A stretch of 64,000 nucleotides of DNA from Hymenobacter lapidiphilus (GTDB taxonomy: Bacteria; Bacteroidota; Bacteroidia; Cytophagales; Hymenobacteraceae): NCBI RefSeq assembly GCF_003417065.2, contig NZ_QVLT01000019.1, positions 1 through 64,000 of the forward strand. The letters are read 5' to 3'. This document shows, piece after piece, positions 49,734 through 61,563 of this stretch (its first letter is position 1; every line of letters begins with the position of its first letter). The notes under the pieces were generated by a model, which saw nothing but the letters and a program-made list of their open reading frames with translations, was not told the origin of the DNA and searched no databases. The position numbers and the translations under genes are program-made.

Positions 49734-51381
49734 ATGCCTCCCGAAATCAACCTTGCCCCCGCCGACGCCCTTCAGGATGGCGAAATGCGCGCCTACCCCG
49801 CCACGCCCGACACCGAAGTGCTGCTGGTGCGCCGCCAGGGGCAGTATCAGGCCCTGGCGGCCCGCTGCCCCCACTACGGCGCACCGCTCGAAAAAGGCCG
49901 CCTCATCAACGACCAAATCGTTTGTCCCTGGCACCACGCCTGCTTCCGGGTGGATGACGGCCACCTCTGCCAGCCCCCGGCCCTCGACGACCTGCCCACC
50001 TACCCCGTGCGCGTAGCCGACGGCCGGGTGTGGGTGACGCTACCCACCCACCCCGCCGCGGCCGCCCAAAGCCCCGACGCCACGCCCACGGCCCTGGTAG
50101 GCGGCACCCCCGCCAGCCCCCGACCGTGCCGCCACCGACCCGCGCACCTTTGTTATTGTGGGCGGCGGAGCGGCCGGACAGTTCGCGGCCCAGACGCTGC
50201 GCACCGAAGGCTTCGGCGGCCGCTTGGTGCTGGTTGGGGCCGACCCGGCCGCGCCCTACGACCGCACCAAGCTCAGCAAAGGATTCCTGGCCGGCAAGGC
50301 CGATAAAAAAGCCCTGCCGCTGCGCCAGTCTGATTTTTACAAGCAACACCGCATCGAAGTCCTGACCGACACCCGCGTCACCGGCCTGAACCTGGCCAGG
50401 CAGCAGCTGACTATGGCCGGCCGCGACCCATTGCGCTACGACAAGCTGCTGCTGGCGCCCGGCTGCCAGCCCAACACCCTGCCCCAGCTGCCCGGCCACG
50501 ACTTAGCCGGCGTGCTGCCCCTGCGTACGGCCCAGGACGCCGAGGCCATTCGGGAAGCCGCCGCTAATGCTAAGCACGTAGTCATCATCGGCAGCAGCTT
50601 TATTGGCATGGAAGCCGCCGCCAGCCTGGCCGCTGAGAACGAGGAGCAGGGCAATCAGGAGCGGCGCATTACGGTAATCGCGCGGGACAAAGAACCGTTC
50701 GAGAAGGTGCTGGGCCCGAAAATCGGGGCGATGTTCCGCAACCTGCACAGCCGCCACGGCGTGCGGTTTAAGGCCGAAGCGGAAGTGCAGGCCCTGGAGG
50801 GCGAGAACGGCCGCGTAACGGCGGTGCGCCTGGTTTCGGGCCAGCGCCTACCCGCCGATGTGGTGGTGCTGGGCGTGGGCGTGCGGCCGGCTACCGAGTT
50901 TCTGGCCGAGGCTTTCGAGCTGGATAAGGATGGTGGCCTGCGTGTAGATGCGCACCTTCGGGCGGCCGAGCACGTGTATGTGGCCGGTGATGTGGCCCGG
51001 TTTCCGCTGGCGGCGGGCCTGGGGCAGCACCGCATCGAGCACTGGCGGCTGGCCCAGCAGCACGGGGCTTGCGCCGCCCGCAACATGCTGGGCTACGAAA
51101 CAGCCTTTGCCGAGGTGCCCTTCTTCTGGACCCAGCAGTACGGCAAGAGCCTGCGCTACGCCGGCCACGCCGCCGAGTGGGACGAAATCATCTTCCACGG
51201 CGACGTGCGCCGCCACGATTTCCTGGCCCTCTACGCCCACCGCAACCGCTTGGTAGCCGCCGCCGCCCTTGGCCGCGACGACGATATGATGATAATCGAG
51301 GAGCTGCTGCGCCGCGACCAGATGCCCACGCCCACCGCCGCCCGCCGCAAAACCAACTGGGCGAAGCTGCTCGACGGCTAG
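49734..51381 (+). pseudogene. Rieske-type ferredoxin plus AIF-like FAD/NAD oxidoreductase, frameshifted
   Basis: Two plus-strand frames (49734-50306 and 50158-51381) make one protein of about 548 residues once an extra C is removed from the five-C run at 50117-50121. The N-terminal domain (1-105) is a Rieske 2Fe-2S fold with CPHYGAPL (about 44-51) and CPWHHACF (about 64-71). The C-terminal part is an AIF-like flavoprotein with FAD site FVIVGGGAAGQFAAQTLR, NAD site VVIIGSSFIGMEAAASLA and VADVVVLGVGVRPAT-type motifs, then YVAGDVARF. It resembles ferredoxin reductases with a fused Rieske domain, probably soluble. Electron partners are unknown. The break may be a sequencing error in a homopolymer. 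Confidence 0.88.
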
Positions 51382-51411
51382 CGCTATGGGGCATTCTCCT
51401 TGGGTCAAGGA

Positions 51412-51479
51412 AATCAGTTTAAACCGCAACGAGCCGGCTTCTCCACGGAGAAACCGGCTCGTTGCGGTTTAAACTGATT
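51412..51479. terminator. Bidirectional terminator with 26-base arms
   Basis: AATCAGTTTAAACCGCAACG then AGCCGG is exactly inverted on the right; the loop region CTTCTCC-ACG-GAGAA can extend the stem. It lies between the convergent oxidoreductase gene and the small secreted protein gene. Confidence 0.8.
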
Positions 51480-51491
51480 CGCAAGCGGGTA

Positions 51492-51977
51492 CTAATGCTT
51501 GCCTTTGCCGTGGCCGTTGTCTTTATCGCCTTTGTACTTCTTGCCCTTGCCTTCCTGCACGTACACCGGTTGGCCGGCCGGCACCACGTACACTGCCCGG
51601 GCCTTTTTGGCCTGGCCGGGCGGCATGCCGTGCGGATGGCCGCCTTTGGGGTACTTCACTTTATGCTCCCGAATGAGCACCCAGGGCTGCGCGCCCACAT
51701 AGTTGATAACCACGGGATGAAAAGAGCTGGTGGCGTAACCGTTCACGGTCTTCAGCTTCTTCCACTTTCCCTCCCGCAGCACCACGTACTGCTGGTCGCG
51801 CAAATCGTAATAGCCGCTCACTTCCGGAATGTAGTAGTACTGGGTACCTGCCGGCACGGCCGGTCCCCAGCTGGGCGGGTTTACATTGATGGTAACCTGG
51901 GCCTGGCCTGGAAGGCTGAACGCGGCCAAAGAGGCCGTCAGGACAGCCGTGAGCAGAAATTTGGAAGAAGAATGCAT
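51492..51977 (-). CDS. Small secreted protein with Lys/Gly-rich tail
   Basis: The 161-residue protein begins with a signal peptide (MHSSSKFLLTAVLTASLAAF to GQAQ, about 27 residues). The mature part has QYYYIPEVSGYYDLRDQQYV (about 46-65), WKKLKTVNGYATSSFHPVVI and PWVLIREHKVKYPKGG, a beta-rich pattern seen in periplasmic proteins of this phylum. The C-terminal tail is strongly basic (QEGKGKKYKGDKDNGHGKGK). I do not recognise a named family. Start at the ATG 51977, because the longer frame lacks a signal. It converges on the Rieske/AIF gene at a bidirectional terminator. Confidence 0.75.
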   Translation of the reverse strand: MHSSSKFLLTAVLTASLAAFSLPGQAQVTINVNPPSWGPAVPAGTQYYYIPEVSGYYDLRDQQYVVLREGKWKKLKTVNGYATSSFHPVVINYVGAQPWVLIREHKVKYPKGGHPHGMPPGQAKKARAVYVVPAGQPVYVQEGKGKKYKGDKDNGHGKGKH

Positions 51978-52360
51978 GGGTGCTGGGTAAGGTGAGAGAA
52001 GCGAAAAACGCCGCCGACAGGCGGCTTGGGCGGGGCGCCGATGCTGGCCGCCGTGGCCCTGGTGGGACAGTTGGCAAAAATGAAACCAACTATACCTCAG
52101 CCGCAAAATGGATGCTCGCCACCGGGGGATACGCGCCCCCACCCAAGTAAGTCGAGTTGTTTCGGGCAGCTTGCAGAATGAGTTGCTTCTCGACGCTACG
52201 CCCACCCCGAAGCCGTTGGGTGCGGGAAGTTGGCGCGGCCGGGCACAAACCGGCGGCTTTGGCTGTTATGCCCCACCCGACGGCCTGCCTTTAGCAGGCC
52301 TGACTACGAAACTACCTGACTGAAAAGCTATTCGCATTAGCCATCGGGCCGCGTTTCCCT
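51978..52360. other. Divergent intergenic region upstream of uvrA
   Basis: About 380 bases without a recognisable gene. A plus-strand 71-codon frame (52108-52323) has no signal, homology pattern or start context and is not called. The region must hold promoters for the small secreted protein and for uvrA. Confidence 0.4.
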
Positions 52361-52368
52361 TACCTTTG
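52361..52368 (+). promoter_or_regulatory. -7 promoter box of uvrA
   Basis: TACCTTTG, an exact TAnnTTTG match, 24 bases before the uvrA ATG. The spacing to the start and the sequence are the same type as at asnS. No obvious LexA-like box is seen. Confidence 0.5.
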
Positions 52369-52392
52369 CAGACTTATTCGCTCCGCTGCCGC

Positions 52393-55563
<3,171 letters not shown>

Positions 55564-55587
55564 CAAAACTCCACGCTTTTCAGCGTT

Positions 55588-55621
55588 GGAGGGCTGGCTA
55601 CTTCAAAGTAGCCGGCCCTCC
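55588..55621 (+). terminator. Terminator hairpin after uvrA
   Basis: GGAGGGCTGGCTACTT and GTAGCCGGCCCTCC form a stem with one mismatch and a small loop, followed by GTTTCTAT. It starts 25 bases after the stop codon. Confidence 0.75.
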
Positions 55622-55815
55622 GTTTCTATAGGCACCCGGATTGCACGCTAGGCAACACTTATTGGCTATTGCTGCAAAATCAGCAGGAAATACAGCCTAC
55701 TGATGTACTTCTTGCCTGAGTAAGTACTTACCTATAGCTAAATTTCTATTGACTAATATTTGTTAAGCCACAGATATTTTCCTAGTTTGAGGGCTTCTAT
55801 TCAACTTCCTGCCCT
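55622..55815. other. AT-rich region upstream of a small secreted-protein frame
   Basis: The sequence includes the 12-base palindrome GTAAGTACTTAC (55720-55731) and AATATTTG (about 55757), one mismatch from the -7 consensus. Such AT-richness just before an open frame supports a promoter here. No RNA gene is recognised. Confidence 0.35.
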
Positions 55816-56034
55816 ATGAAAGTTCTTGTTTTCCCTGCACTGCTCGCTATTGCCATCATTACCGGACCCGCAAAGTCCGGCACCGGCACGGCAGCCCCAA
55901 CGGCCCCAAACAAGCCCACCTCTACGGCCACTCTTGCCAGCCTAGAACCAGCAAAAAGCGCGCAGCCCGCTCCGGCCAACACCGCCCCTCACCTGAAAGC
56001 ACCACTTGGCCAGCACCCGGCCAGCGGCCAATAA
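55816..56034 (+). CDS. Small secreted Ala/Pro/Thr-rich protein (72 aa), tentative
   Basis: The 72-residue frame starts MKVLVFPALLAIAIITGPAK, a good signal peptide for a short protein, and continues as a low-complexity Ala/Pro/Thr/Lys chain (TAAPTAPNKPTSTATLASLE) with no cysteine. The frame is preceded by an AT-rich, promoter-like region and is the only feature in a 900-base gap. I do not recognise a family. It could be a small envelope peptide or a chance frame. The signal peptide at its very start and the AT-rich leader are the reasons for calling it. Confidence 0.5.
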   Translation: MKVLVFPALLAIAIITGPAKSGTGTAAPTAPNKPTSTATLASLEPAKSAQPAPANTAPHLKAPLGQHPASGQ

Positions 56035-56320
56035 AACTACTTTCACGGGGCGAATCAGCCGTCTGCCGGCCTACCCCAGTGCTGACGCTATAGGCGCGCC
56101 GTAGTTCCGGCCCCTGGCTGTCTTAGCCGCCTCAGTGCATAGAAGGCCCGGTTTATCACACACCCGTACAGGAACTGAATAGGCAAGTCATGCCTTCTGC
56201 TGGAAGAATGCGGCTGTGCTTACCCAACGTGCGTTGTTCGTCAACCGCTTGTAGCCTGTCAATTTTCTGAAGACGGCCATCTAAAGCTGCCACGCAGATT
56301 TTCGGCATGACTAGGTAACT
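56035..56320. other. Intergenic region, nothing recognised
   Basis: No coding pattern, RNA or repeat is seen in these 286 bases. The minus-strand frame 56156-56347 is short, Cys/Leu-rich and runs into the terminator, so it is not called. Confidence 0.35.
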
Positions 56321-56384
56321 AAAACAGGAGCAGTAAAAAACCGCCACGTAAAAAGCACGGCGGTTTTTTTACTGCTCCTGTTTT
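56321..56384. terminator. Bidirectional terminator with A/T-run and GC stem
   Basis: AAAACAGGAGCAGTAAAAAA then CCGCC on the left pairs with GGCGG then TTTTTTTACTGCTCCTGTTTT on the right (nearly 25 bases), around a centre of about 13 bases. It lies downstream of the minus-strand lipoprotein gene. Confidence 0.8.
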
Positions 56385-56472
56385 GTCAGGCAGAACCTAG
56401 AAACCCACGACACTGGGCGCAACTCAGCCGCGAAAGTCTTCCATGCGGCTAAGTTGCCGATGGGCAGTTTTC

Positions 56473-56703
56473 TTAGCGGGCAGTCGAATCAGCAGCTAGG
56501 AGCGAGTCGGCGTTGGCTGTTATAGTGGGGCCCGCGTTGTTGTCGATTACCACCGCATCGGCCTTTACACCCCCATCATCGGCGGCAGCTCCAAGGTCGC
56601 TCACCGCTTCGCCAGCAGTGCCATCGGTGCGGGTTTCGGTGTTGCAGCTACCCAGCGAGAGAGCGGCGGCCAAGGCCAGGAAAGGAAAAAGCCGAAGTTT
56701 CAT
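56473..56703 (-). CDS. Small lipoprotein (76 aa)
   Basis: From the ATG at 56703 the product starts MKLRLFPFLALAAALSLGSC, a lipoprotein signal with cysteine 20. The 56-residue mature part is acidic and low-complexity (NTETRTDGTAGEAVSDLGAA, then DDGGVKADAVVIDNNAG). No family recognised. The frame extends upstream to 56751, but that part would put residues before the signal. It is the first of two lipoprotein genes on this strand, followed upstream by a DUF4142-like gene, about 85 bases apart, so a shared transcript is possible. Confidence 0.7.
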   Translation of the reverse strand: MKLRLFPFLALAAALSLGSCNTETRTDGTAGEAVSDLGAAADDGGVKADAVVIDNNAGPTITANADSLLAADSTAR

Positions 56704-56787
56704 ACGTCTGAAAAAAGTAGGTTGGAAGAACAGATAACTACTGTTGCGCAAAAAGGGCTACCTGCAGGGAAGATGAAGAGCTTAAAA

Positions 56788-57366
56788 TCAAGGCTTTAGT
56801 TTGACTTTCAAGTCGTCGGCGGCCCGCTTCAGGTCCTGCAGCACAGCTAGCTGCCGGGTGGCCAAGGGGCGCAGGTCGGCATCATACGATTCGGTCTGCA
56901 GATCTTCGTTGATGTCTAGGTCCTGCTCGATCGTGCTAGTCAGAGCGTCTCCAAACTTCTGGTCGAAGGCCGCGCCGTTGAGGGCGGTCATTTCGCCTAC
57001 CTGCTGGGCCTGGCTCTCGCCCAGGCCGGTGGGCAGCACCAGATTTTTCTGCTTAGCCAACACTCTCAACTCGTTGAGCAGGGCACTTATCTGATTGATG
57101 ACGTTCTGGGCCACGTATTTGGCATCGGGCGAAGTCGCCTTGCGCTGGGCAATCTGGCTGATTTCGAGCAGCTCCATCTGGTTGCTGGCCGTCTCCACTA
57201 CCAGCTCGGCGTCCCTGATCTGGCGCTTGGTAATATTCTGTTCGCTGATGCGCTTTTCGTTTTGAAGCTTCGCTTCAAAAACCGGATCATTATTGCTGGC
57301 CGAGCCCGAACAGGCTACCAATGCGGGCAGCAGCAACAGGAGGCAGGCAGCACGGGAAAATAGCAT
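56788..57366 (-). CDS. DUF4142-like lipoprotein
   Basis: From the ATG at 57366 (MLFSRAACLLLLLPALVACS) the 192-residue product has a lipobox cysteine at about 19. The mature part is helical: LQNEKRISEQNITKRQIRDA, VVETASNQMELLEISQIAQR, SPDAKYVAQNVINQISALLN and LKRAADDLKVKLKP. This ferritin-like four-helix pattern, with periodic polar residues, is that of DUF4142, common in periplasmic proteins of this phylum, though the classic metal-ligand pattern is weak here. The first in-frame codon at 57390 is TTG, so 57366 is preferred. Its role is unknown. Confidence 0.75.
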   Translation of the reverse strand: MLFSRAACLLLLLPALVACSGSASNNDPVFEAKLQNEKRISEQNITKRQIRDAELVVETASNQMELLEISQIAQRKATSPDAKYVAQNVINQISALLNELRVLAKQKNLVLPTGLGESQAQQVGEMTALNGAAFDQKFGDALTSTIEQDLDINEDLQTESYDADLRPLATRQLAVLQDLKRAADDLKVKLKP

Positions 57367-57549
57367 CAGCTGAGGGAATTTAGGAAGCAAAATTTATCTG
57401 TAGCTATACGCGGCCTGCCTGATCGGGTTCGGGAGCCGATGGCTTAAAAAAAAGTTCCCCGCCTACTTAAACTTTTCTGCACGCGCTGCCTCTAACTCCC
57501 GAAAACCAGTTACTCCCCTCATTTCTCACTTTTTGTTTTCTGCCCCCTC

Positions 57550-58404
57550 ATGAAGCGCTCTACCTCCTACCTGCTGAGCATGGCCGCCCTGGCTGGCTCC
57601 ACGCTGCTGCTGCCCGCCTGCAACAAGGCCAACGACCCGCAGAGCCCCGATGTTACCGTATCGGCCCAGGACCAGAGCCTGGCGGAGGATGAAACGGCCG
57701 CCCTGGCCGACCTGACGGATGCCGCCGCCCCTGCCGATGCCGCCGCGCCCAACAGCCCCGCTGCCGAAGCCGATGACCTGACCCGCCTGGCTGGTCGCTG
57801 CCTCACGCGCACCTACGACGCTGCTACCCGTACGCTCACCCTCGATTTCGGTACCACCAACTGCGTGGGCCCCAACGGCGTGGCCCGGCGCGGCAAAATC
57901 GTAACCGTATTCGGTGGCCAGACCCGCGACGCCGGCGCCACCAAAACCATTACGCTCGTTGACTATTACCGCAACGACAACCAGCACACCGGCACGCGCG
58001 TCATCACCCGGCTCAGCGGAGGTTCCTGGAGCCTTTCGGTGCGCAACGCCAGCATCACTACGCCCGCTGGCACCCACTCCTGGACCTCCAGCCGCACCTA
58101 CACCCGCACGGCCGGCGACAAAACCCGCACCCTCACCGACGACGAATACAGCGTAACCGGCCAGACCAGCGGTACCAACCGCAAAGGCATGAGCTACACG
58201 GCGACCATCGCCCAGCCGCTCATCAAGAAATTCCAGCCCGGCTGCGCCCGCACCTTTGTGGCCGGTACCGTAACCATCGCCACCGATAAGAACCGGCAGG
58301 CGCTGCTCAACTACGACCCCACCGGCACCCAGGCCTGCGACAACATTGCCTCTATCACCGTCAACGGCGCTACCCGCACTATCCGCGTCGGCGGCGGCCT
58401 GTAA
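57550..58404 (+). CDS. Lipoprotein of unknown function
   Basis: The 284-residue protein has a lipoprotein signal (LAGSTLLLPACNKAN, cysteine 24), an acidic linker of about 55 residues (SLAEDETAALADLTDAAAPA) and a beta-rich domain (about 80-284) with repeated T/G/R-strand phrases (RTYDAATRTLTLDFGTTNCV, RNASITTPAGTHSWTSSRTY, TDDEYSVTGQTSGTNRKG). Two cysteines in the domain (TTNCVG and GCARTF, plus QACDN) may pair. The C-terminal part FVAGTVTIATDKNRQALLNY may close a barrel. No recognisable family. It is flanked by hairpins and stands alone. Confidence 0.75.
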   Translation: MKRSTSYLLSMAALAGSTLLLPACNKANDPQSPDVTVSAQDQSLAEDETAALADLTDAAAPADAAAPNSPAAEADDLTRLAGRCLTRTYDAATRTLTLDFGTTNCVGPNGVARRGKIVTVFGGQTRDAGATKTITLVDYYRNDNQHTGTRVITRLSGGSWSLSVRNASITTPAGTHSWTSSRTYTRTAGDKTRTLTDDEYSVTGQTSGTNRKGMSYTATIAQPLIKKFQPGCARTFVAGTVTIATDKNRQALLNYDPTGTQACDNIASITVNGATRTIRVGGGL

Positions 58405-58428
58405 CGGCGGCCTCTTCCGCTAACGTCA

Positions 58429-58476
58429 GGAGTCCGGTCCCATGTCAGTTAACGACATGGGGCCGGATTCCTTTTT
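58429..58476 (+). terminator. Intrinsic terminator after the lipoprotein gene
   Basis: GGAGTCCGGTCCCATGTC pairs with GACATGGGGCCGGATTCC with a small bulge and a 7-base loop, then TTTTTG. It starts 25 bases after the stop codon. Confidence 0.85.
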
Positions 58477-58497
58477 GTGCGAAGCCGCAACTGAACT

Positions 58498-59292
58498 TTA
58501 CTTGCCTTTGAACTCGGGCTTCCGCTTTTCCAGAAAGGCCTGCACACCCTCGCGGTAGTCGCCCGACTCACCGGCAATCTGCTGGCAATGGGCTTCGTAG
58601 TCGAGCATCTCGTCGAGCGTGGCGGTGGCGGCCTTGTTGAGCATCTGCTTAATGAGGCCAATGCTTTGGGTGGGCGCGGCGGCGTAGCGGGCGGCCAGGG
58701 CGTAGGTGGTCTCATCGAGCTGCTCGGGCGCTACCACTTGGTTCACCAGCCCCAGGCGCAACGCCTCCTCGGCCGTTACCTTCGAGCCCAGCGTGCATAG
58801 CTCAAACGCCTTAAGCGTACCCACCAGCCGGGGCAGAAACCACGACGAGCCCGAATCGGGCACCAGCCCGATGTTGATGAACACCTCAATCAGCGAGGCG
58901 TCTGATGAAGCCACAATGGCGTCGCAGGCCAGCGCCAGCGAGCAGCCGGCCCCGGCCGCCACGCCATTCAGACGGCATATAATGGGCTTAGGCAGCGCCC
59001 GCATGGCCCGGATGATGGGATTGTAGCGCTTGTGCAGCGAGTCGTAGAAGGAACGGGGCTGGCCTTCGGCGGCCTCGGCCTCGCGGCTGGCCTTCAAATC
59101 CTGGCCCGAGCAGAACGCCCGCCCGGCCCCCGTGAGCACCACGGCCCGTACGCTGGCGTCGCGCGCCACCTGCTTCAGCGCATCCTGCAGCTCGTAGCTC
59201 TGGGTATCGTCGAAGGCATTAAAAACGTCGGGGCGGTTAAGCGTGATGGTGGCCACGCCATCGGGGCGCACGTCGTAGAGCAGGGTAGGCAT
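58498..59292 (-). CDS. Enoyl-CoA hydratase/isomerase, PaaG-like
   Basis: The 264-residue protein is a crotonase: GVATITLNRPDVFNAFDDTQ (about 12-31), VLTGAGRAFCSGQDLKAS (oxyanion loop, about 51-68), PKPIICRLNGVAAGAGCSLA (about 97-116) and GLVPDSGSSWFLPRLVG (about 137-153), where the aspartate replaces the hydratase glutamate, as in PaaG isomerases of phenylacetate degradation. No other paa genes are nearby, so the substrate is uncertain. The start at 59292 is used, because the longer frame comes from a type A repeat. Downstream of ispD on the same strand but separated by the repeat. Confidence 0.9.
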   Translation of the reverse strand: MPTLLYDVRPDGVATITLNRPDVFNAFDDTQSYELQDALKQVARDASVRAVVLTGAGRAFCSGQDLKASREAEAAEGQPRSFYDSLHKRYNPIIRAMRALPKPIICRLNGVAAGAGCSLALACDAIVASSDASLIEVFINIGLVPDSGSSWFLPRLVGTLKAFELCTLGSKVTAEEALRLGLVNQVVAPEQLDETTYALAARYAAAPTQSIGLIKQMLNKAATATLDEMLDYEAHCQQIAGESGDYREGVQAFLEKRKPEFKGK

Positions 59293-59321
59293 ACGGAAAA
59301 GGGGTAAGTTGATAAGCAAAG

Positions 59322-59421
59322 AAACGTCATTCAGAGCGAAGCGAAGAATCTCGCGGGAACCGTTGCCACGGTCGTCTAACAGAATCACGCGCGATTCTTC
59401 GCTTCGCTCTGAATGACGTTC
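59322..59421. repeat. Type A palindromic repeat, copy 2
   Basis: AAACGTCATTCAGAGCGAAG then CGAAGAATCTCGCG is inverted on the right as CGCGATTCTTCGCTTCGC then TCTGAATGACGTTCT. It shares its ends with the copy at 38283-38393 and lies between ispD and the crotonase gene. Confidence 0.8.
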
Positions 59422-59440
59422 TACCCTCAGCGCAAGTCAC

Positions 59441-60166
59441 TTATTCACCCATCCGCAACAGCGCCTCAGCCACATACAAATCGTCGGCCGTCGTAATTTT
59501 CAGGTTACGGTAGTCACCTTCCACCAGCTGAATAGGGTGCAGATCTTCCACCACACTGGCATCGTCGGTGAAGGTAGTGAGCTCGGGCAGCTGGTAGGCC
59601 CGGCGTAGCAGGGCCAGATCGAAGCACTGCGGGGTTTGCACGAGGCGCAGGCGGGCGCGGTTGAGCGCGTAGCTGCCCTGCTGGCTGAGGTTGCGCACTG
59701 AGTCTTTGGGCACCACGGCGGCCACGGCCGCGCCGTGGTTGTAGGCGGCCTGGTAAGTGGCCTCTATCACGGTGCGGGGCGTGAGGGGGCGCACCCCGTC
59801 GTGCACGGCCACCACGCCATTGTCGCGGTCGGCTAAGTGGGCCAGGCCAGCCCACACCGAGGCCCAGCGCGTGGCCCCGCCCACCACCAGCGCGTGCGGA
59901 ATATGCACGTTGTACTGCGCGCACAGTTCCCGCCAGGTTTCCAGCTGTCCGGCCGGCAGCACTACCACCAGCTCGCGCACGCCCAGGGCCGGATCGGCAA
60001 AACGGCGCAGCGTGTGCAGCAGCACCGGCTCGCCGGCCAGCTCCAGAAACTGCTTGGGCCGGTCGGCACCCATGCGCGTGCCGCTGCCACCAGCCACCAG
60101 AATAGCGTAGCGGGGAGTGGCAGGAGCTTTTGGGGTTGAGGAGTTGGCGGTAGCGGATGGGTTCAT
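59441..60166 (-). CDS. ispD: 2-C-methyl-D-erythritol 4-phosphate cytidylyltransferase IspD
   Basis: IspD makes CDP-methylerythritol from CTP and MEP in the non-mevalonate isoprenoid pathway. The 241-residue protein has AILVAGGSGTRMGADRPKQF (nucleotide loop, about 22-41), VVAVHDGVRPLTP (about 111-123), AAVVPKDSVR and TDDASVVEDL, all typical. The first 20 residues (MNPSATANSSTPKAPATPRY) are a short extra N-terminus. The start at 60166 fits best. It lies 45 bases after the queA terminator and so probably uses its own promoter; a GTATTTG-like sequence is present just upstream (about 60188). Confidence 0.93.
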   Translation of the reverse strand: MNPSATANSSTPKAPATPRYAILVAGGSGTRMGADRPKQFLELAGEPVLLHTLRRFADPALGVRELVVVLPAGQLETWRELCAQYNVHIPHALVVGGATRWASVWAGLAHLADRDNGVVAVHDGVRPLTPRTVIEATYQAAYNHGAAVAAVVPKDSVRNLSQQGSYALNRARLRLVQTPQCFDLALLRRAYQLPELTTFTDDASVVEDLHPIQLVEGDYRNLKITTADDLYVAEALLRMGE

Positions 60167-60202
60167 GGCAACGGCGTAGGAGCGCAAATACGGCAATAGG
60201 AA

Positions 60203-60244
60203 CAAAAAAACGCCGGCTGCTACTCGTGAAAGTAGCAGCCGGCG
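60203..60244 (-). terminator. Intrinsic terminator of queA
   Basis: On the minus strand a 14-base perfect stem (60211-60224 with 60231-60244) with a 6-base loop is followed by GTTTTTTTGTTCC. It lies 38 bases after the queA stop codon. Confidence 0.88.
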
Positions 60245-60281
60245 CAACCTGTTTCAAACAGCAGGGCTGTAGCCTAAGAAC

Positions 60282-61331
60282 TTAGATAATCAGCATGGCG
60301 TCGCCGTAGCTGAAGAAGCGGTACTTCTCCTTGATGGCCAGCTTGTAGGCCTCAATCAGCAGGTCGTGGCCGGCAAAGGCCGAGGCCATCATCATCAGCG
60401 TGCTTTCCGGAGTGTGGAAGTTGGTGAGTAGCGCGTTGGCGATTTTGAAATCGTAGGGCGGGAAGATGAACCGGTCTGTCCAGCCCTCGTTGGCCTTGAG
60501 GCGGGTGTGGGCCGAAACCGACGACTCCATGGCCCGCATGGCCGTCGTGCCGATAGCACACACGCGCTTCTTGGTATCGAGGGCTTTGTTCACCACCACG
60601 GCCGTAGTACCGGGTACCACAAAGTTCTCCGAATCCATCTTGTGCTTGGTCAGGTCCTCCACATCCACGGTGCGGAAAGTACCTAGGCCGATATGCAGCG
60701 TTACGGGCGCTACCTCGATACCTTTGATTTCCAGGCGCTTCATTACCTCGCGGGTAAAGTGCAGGCCGGCCGAAGGCGCGGCCACGGCCCCAATGTTGTT
60801 GGCGTAAATCGTCTGGTAGCGCTCCTTGTCGGCCGCCTCGGTTTCGCGGGTGATAAACTCCTTCGGAATCGGGGTTTCGCCCAGGCTGTACAGCGCCTTG
60901 TAGAAGTCCTCGGGTGGGCCATCATAGAGGAACTTGATGGTGCGGCCGCGCGAAGTGGTGTTGTCGATTACCTCGGCCACCATATCCGACTCGCCGAAGT
61001 ACAGCTTGTTGCCCACCCGGATTTTGCGGGCCGGATCTACGAGCACATCCCAGAGGTGAATTTCGGTGTTCAGCTCGCGGAGCAGGAAAACTTCAATCTG
61101 GGCGCCGGTCTTTTCCTTGTTGCCAAACATGCGGGCCGGAAACACCTTCGTATCATTCACTACAAATACGTCGCCTTCGTCGAAGTACTCCAGAATGTCT
61201 TTGAAAGAGCGGTGCTCGATTTTGCCACTGTCGCGGTGTAGCACCATCAGGCGCGACTCGTCGCGGTTTTTGGCCGGGTGCTGGGCCACCAGATTCTCGG
61301 GCAATTCGAATTTGAACTCAGAAAGCTTCAT
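60282..61331 (-). CDS. queA: tRNA preQ1(34) S-adenosylmethionine ribosyltransferase-isomerase QueA
   Basis: QueA moves the ribose of S-adenosylmethionine onto preQ1 in tRNA, forming epoxyqueuosine. The 349-residue length is normal. Characteristic segments are [20 protein letters not shown] (1-20), [17 protein letters not shown] (about 27-43), [18 protein letters not shown] (about 53-70), [15 protein letters not shown] (about 187-201), [10 protein letters not shown] (about 216-225) and [17 protein letters not shown] (about 310-326). The ATG at 61331 is used. A perfect TACTTTTG -7 box lies 49 bases upstream. A strong terminator separates it from ispD. Confidence 0.95.
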   Translation of the reverse strand: MKLSEFKFELPENLVAQHPAKNRDESRLMVLHRDSGKIEHRSFKDILEYFDEGDVFVVNDTKVFPARMFGNKEKTGAQIEVFLLRELNTEIHLWDVLVDPARKIRVGNKLYFGESDMVAEVIDNTTSRGRTIKFLYDGPPEDFYKALYSLGETPIPKEFITRETEAADKERYQTIYANNIGAVAAPSAGLHFTREVMKRLEIKGIEVAPVTLHIGLGTFRTVDVEDLTKHKMDSENFVVPGTTAVVVNKALDTKKRVCAIGTTAMRAMESSVSAHTRLKANEGWTDRFIFPPYDFKIANALLTNFHTPESTLMMMASAFAGHDLLIEAYKLAIKEKYRFFSYGDAMLII

Positions 61332-61379
61332 GGGCCAGACAGGGCAATAGTTGGGGAAACTAGTAAAAAAATCGAGCCG

Positions 61380-61387
61380 CAAAAGTA
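61380..61387 (-). promoter_or_regulatory. -7 promoter box of queA
   Basis: The minus strand reads TACTTTTG, an exact TAnnTTTG match, 49 bases before the start codon. The -33 side is AT-rich without a clear TTG. Confidence 0.5.
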
Positions 61388-61563
61388 CGGATAATTGGCG
61401 GAATAATAGTTAATTTTCGCCCGGAAACATTAATTGCCCGCTATCCGTCCGGCCCGGAGCGGATAGCTACACCGGGAGAAGATTGCGCAGGGAATAACCG
61501 TGCCATGCCTGCCGTAGCATCCGCAGCTTTCCGATCTAGCCCGAACCTCAGCTCCCCGATTCT

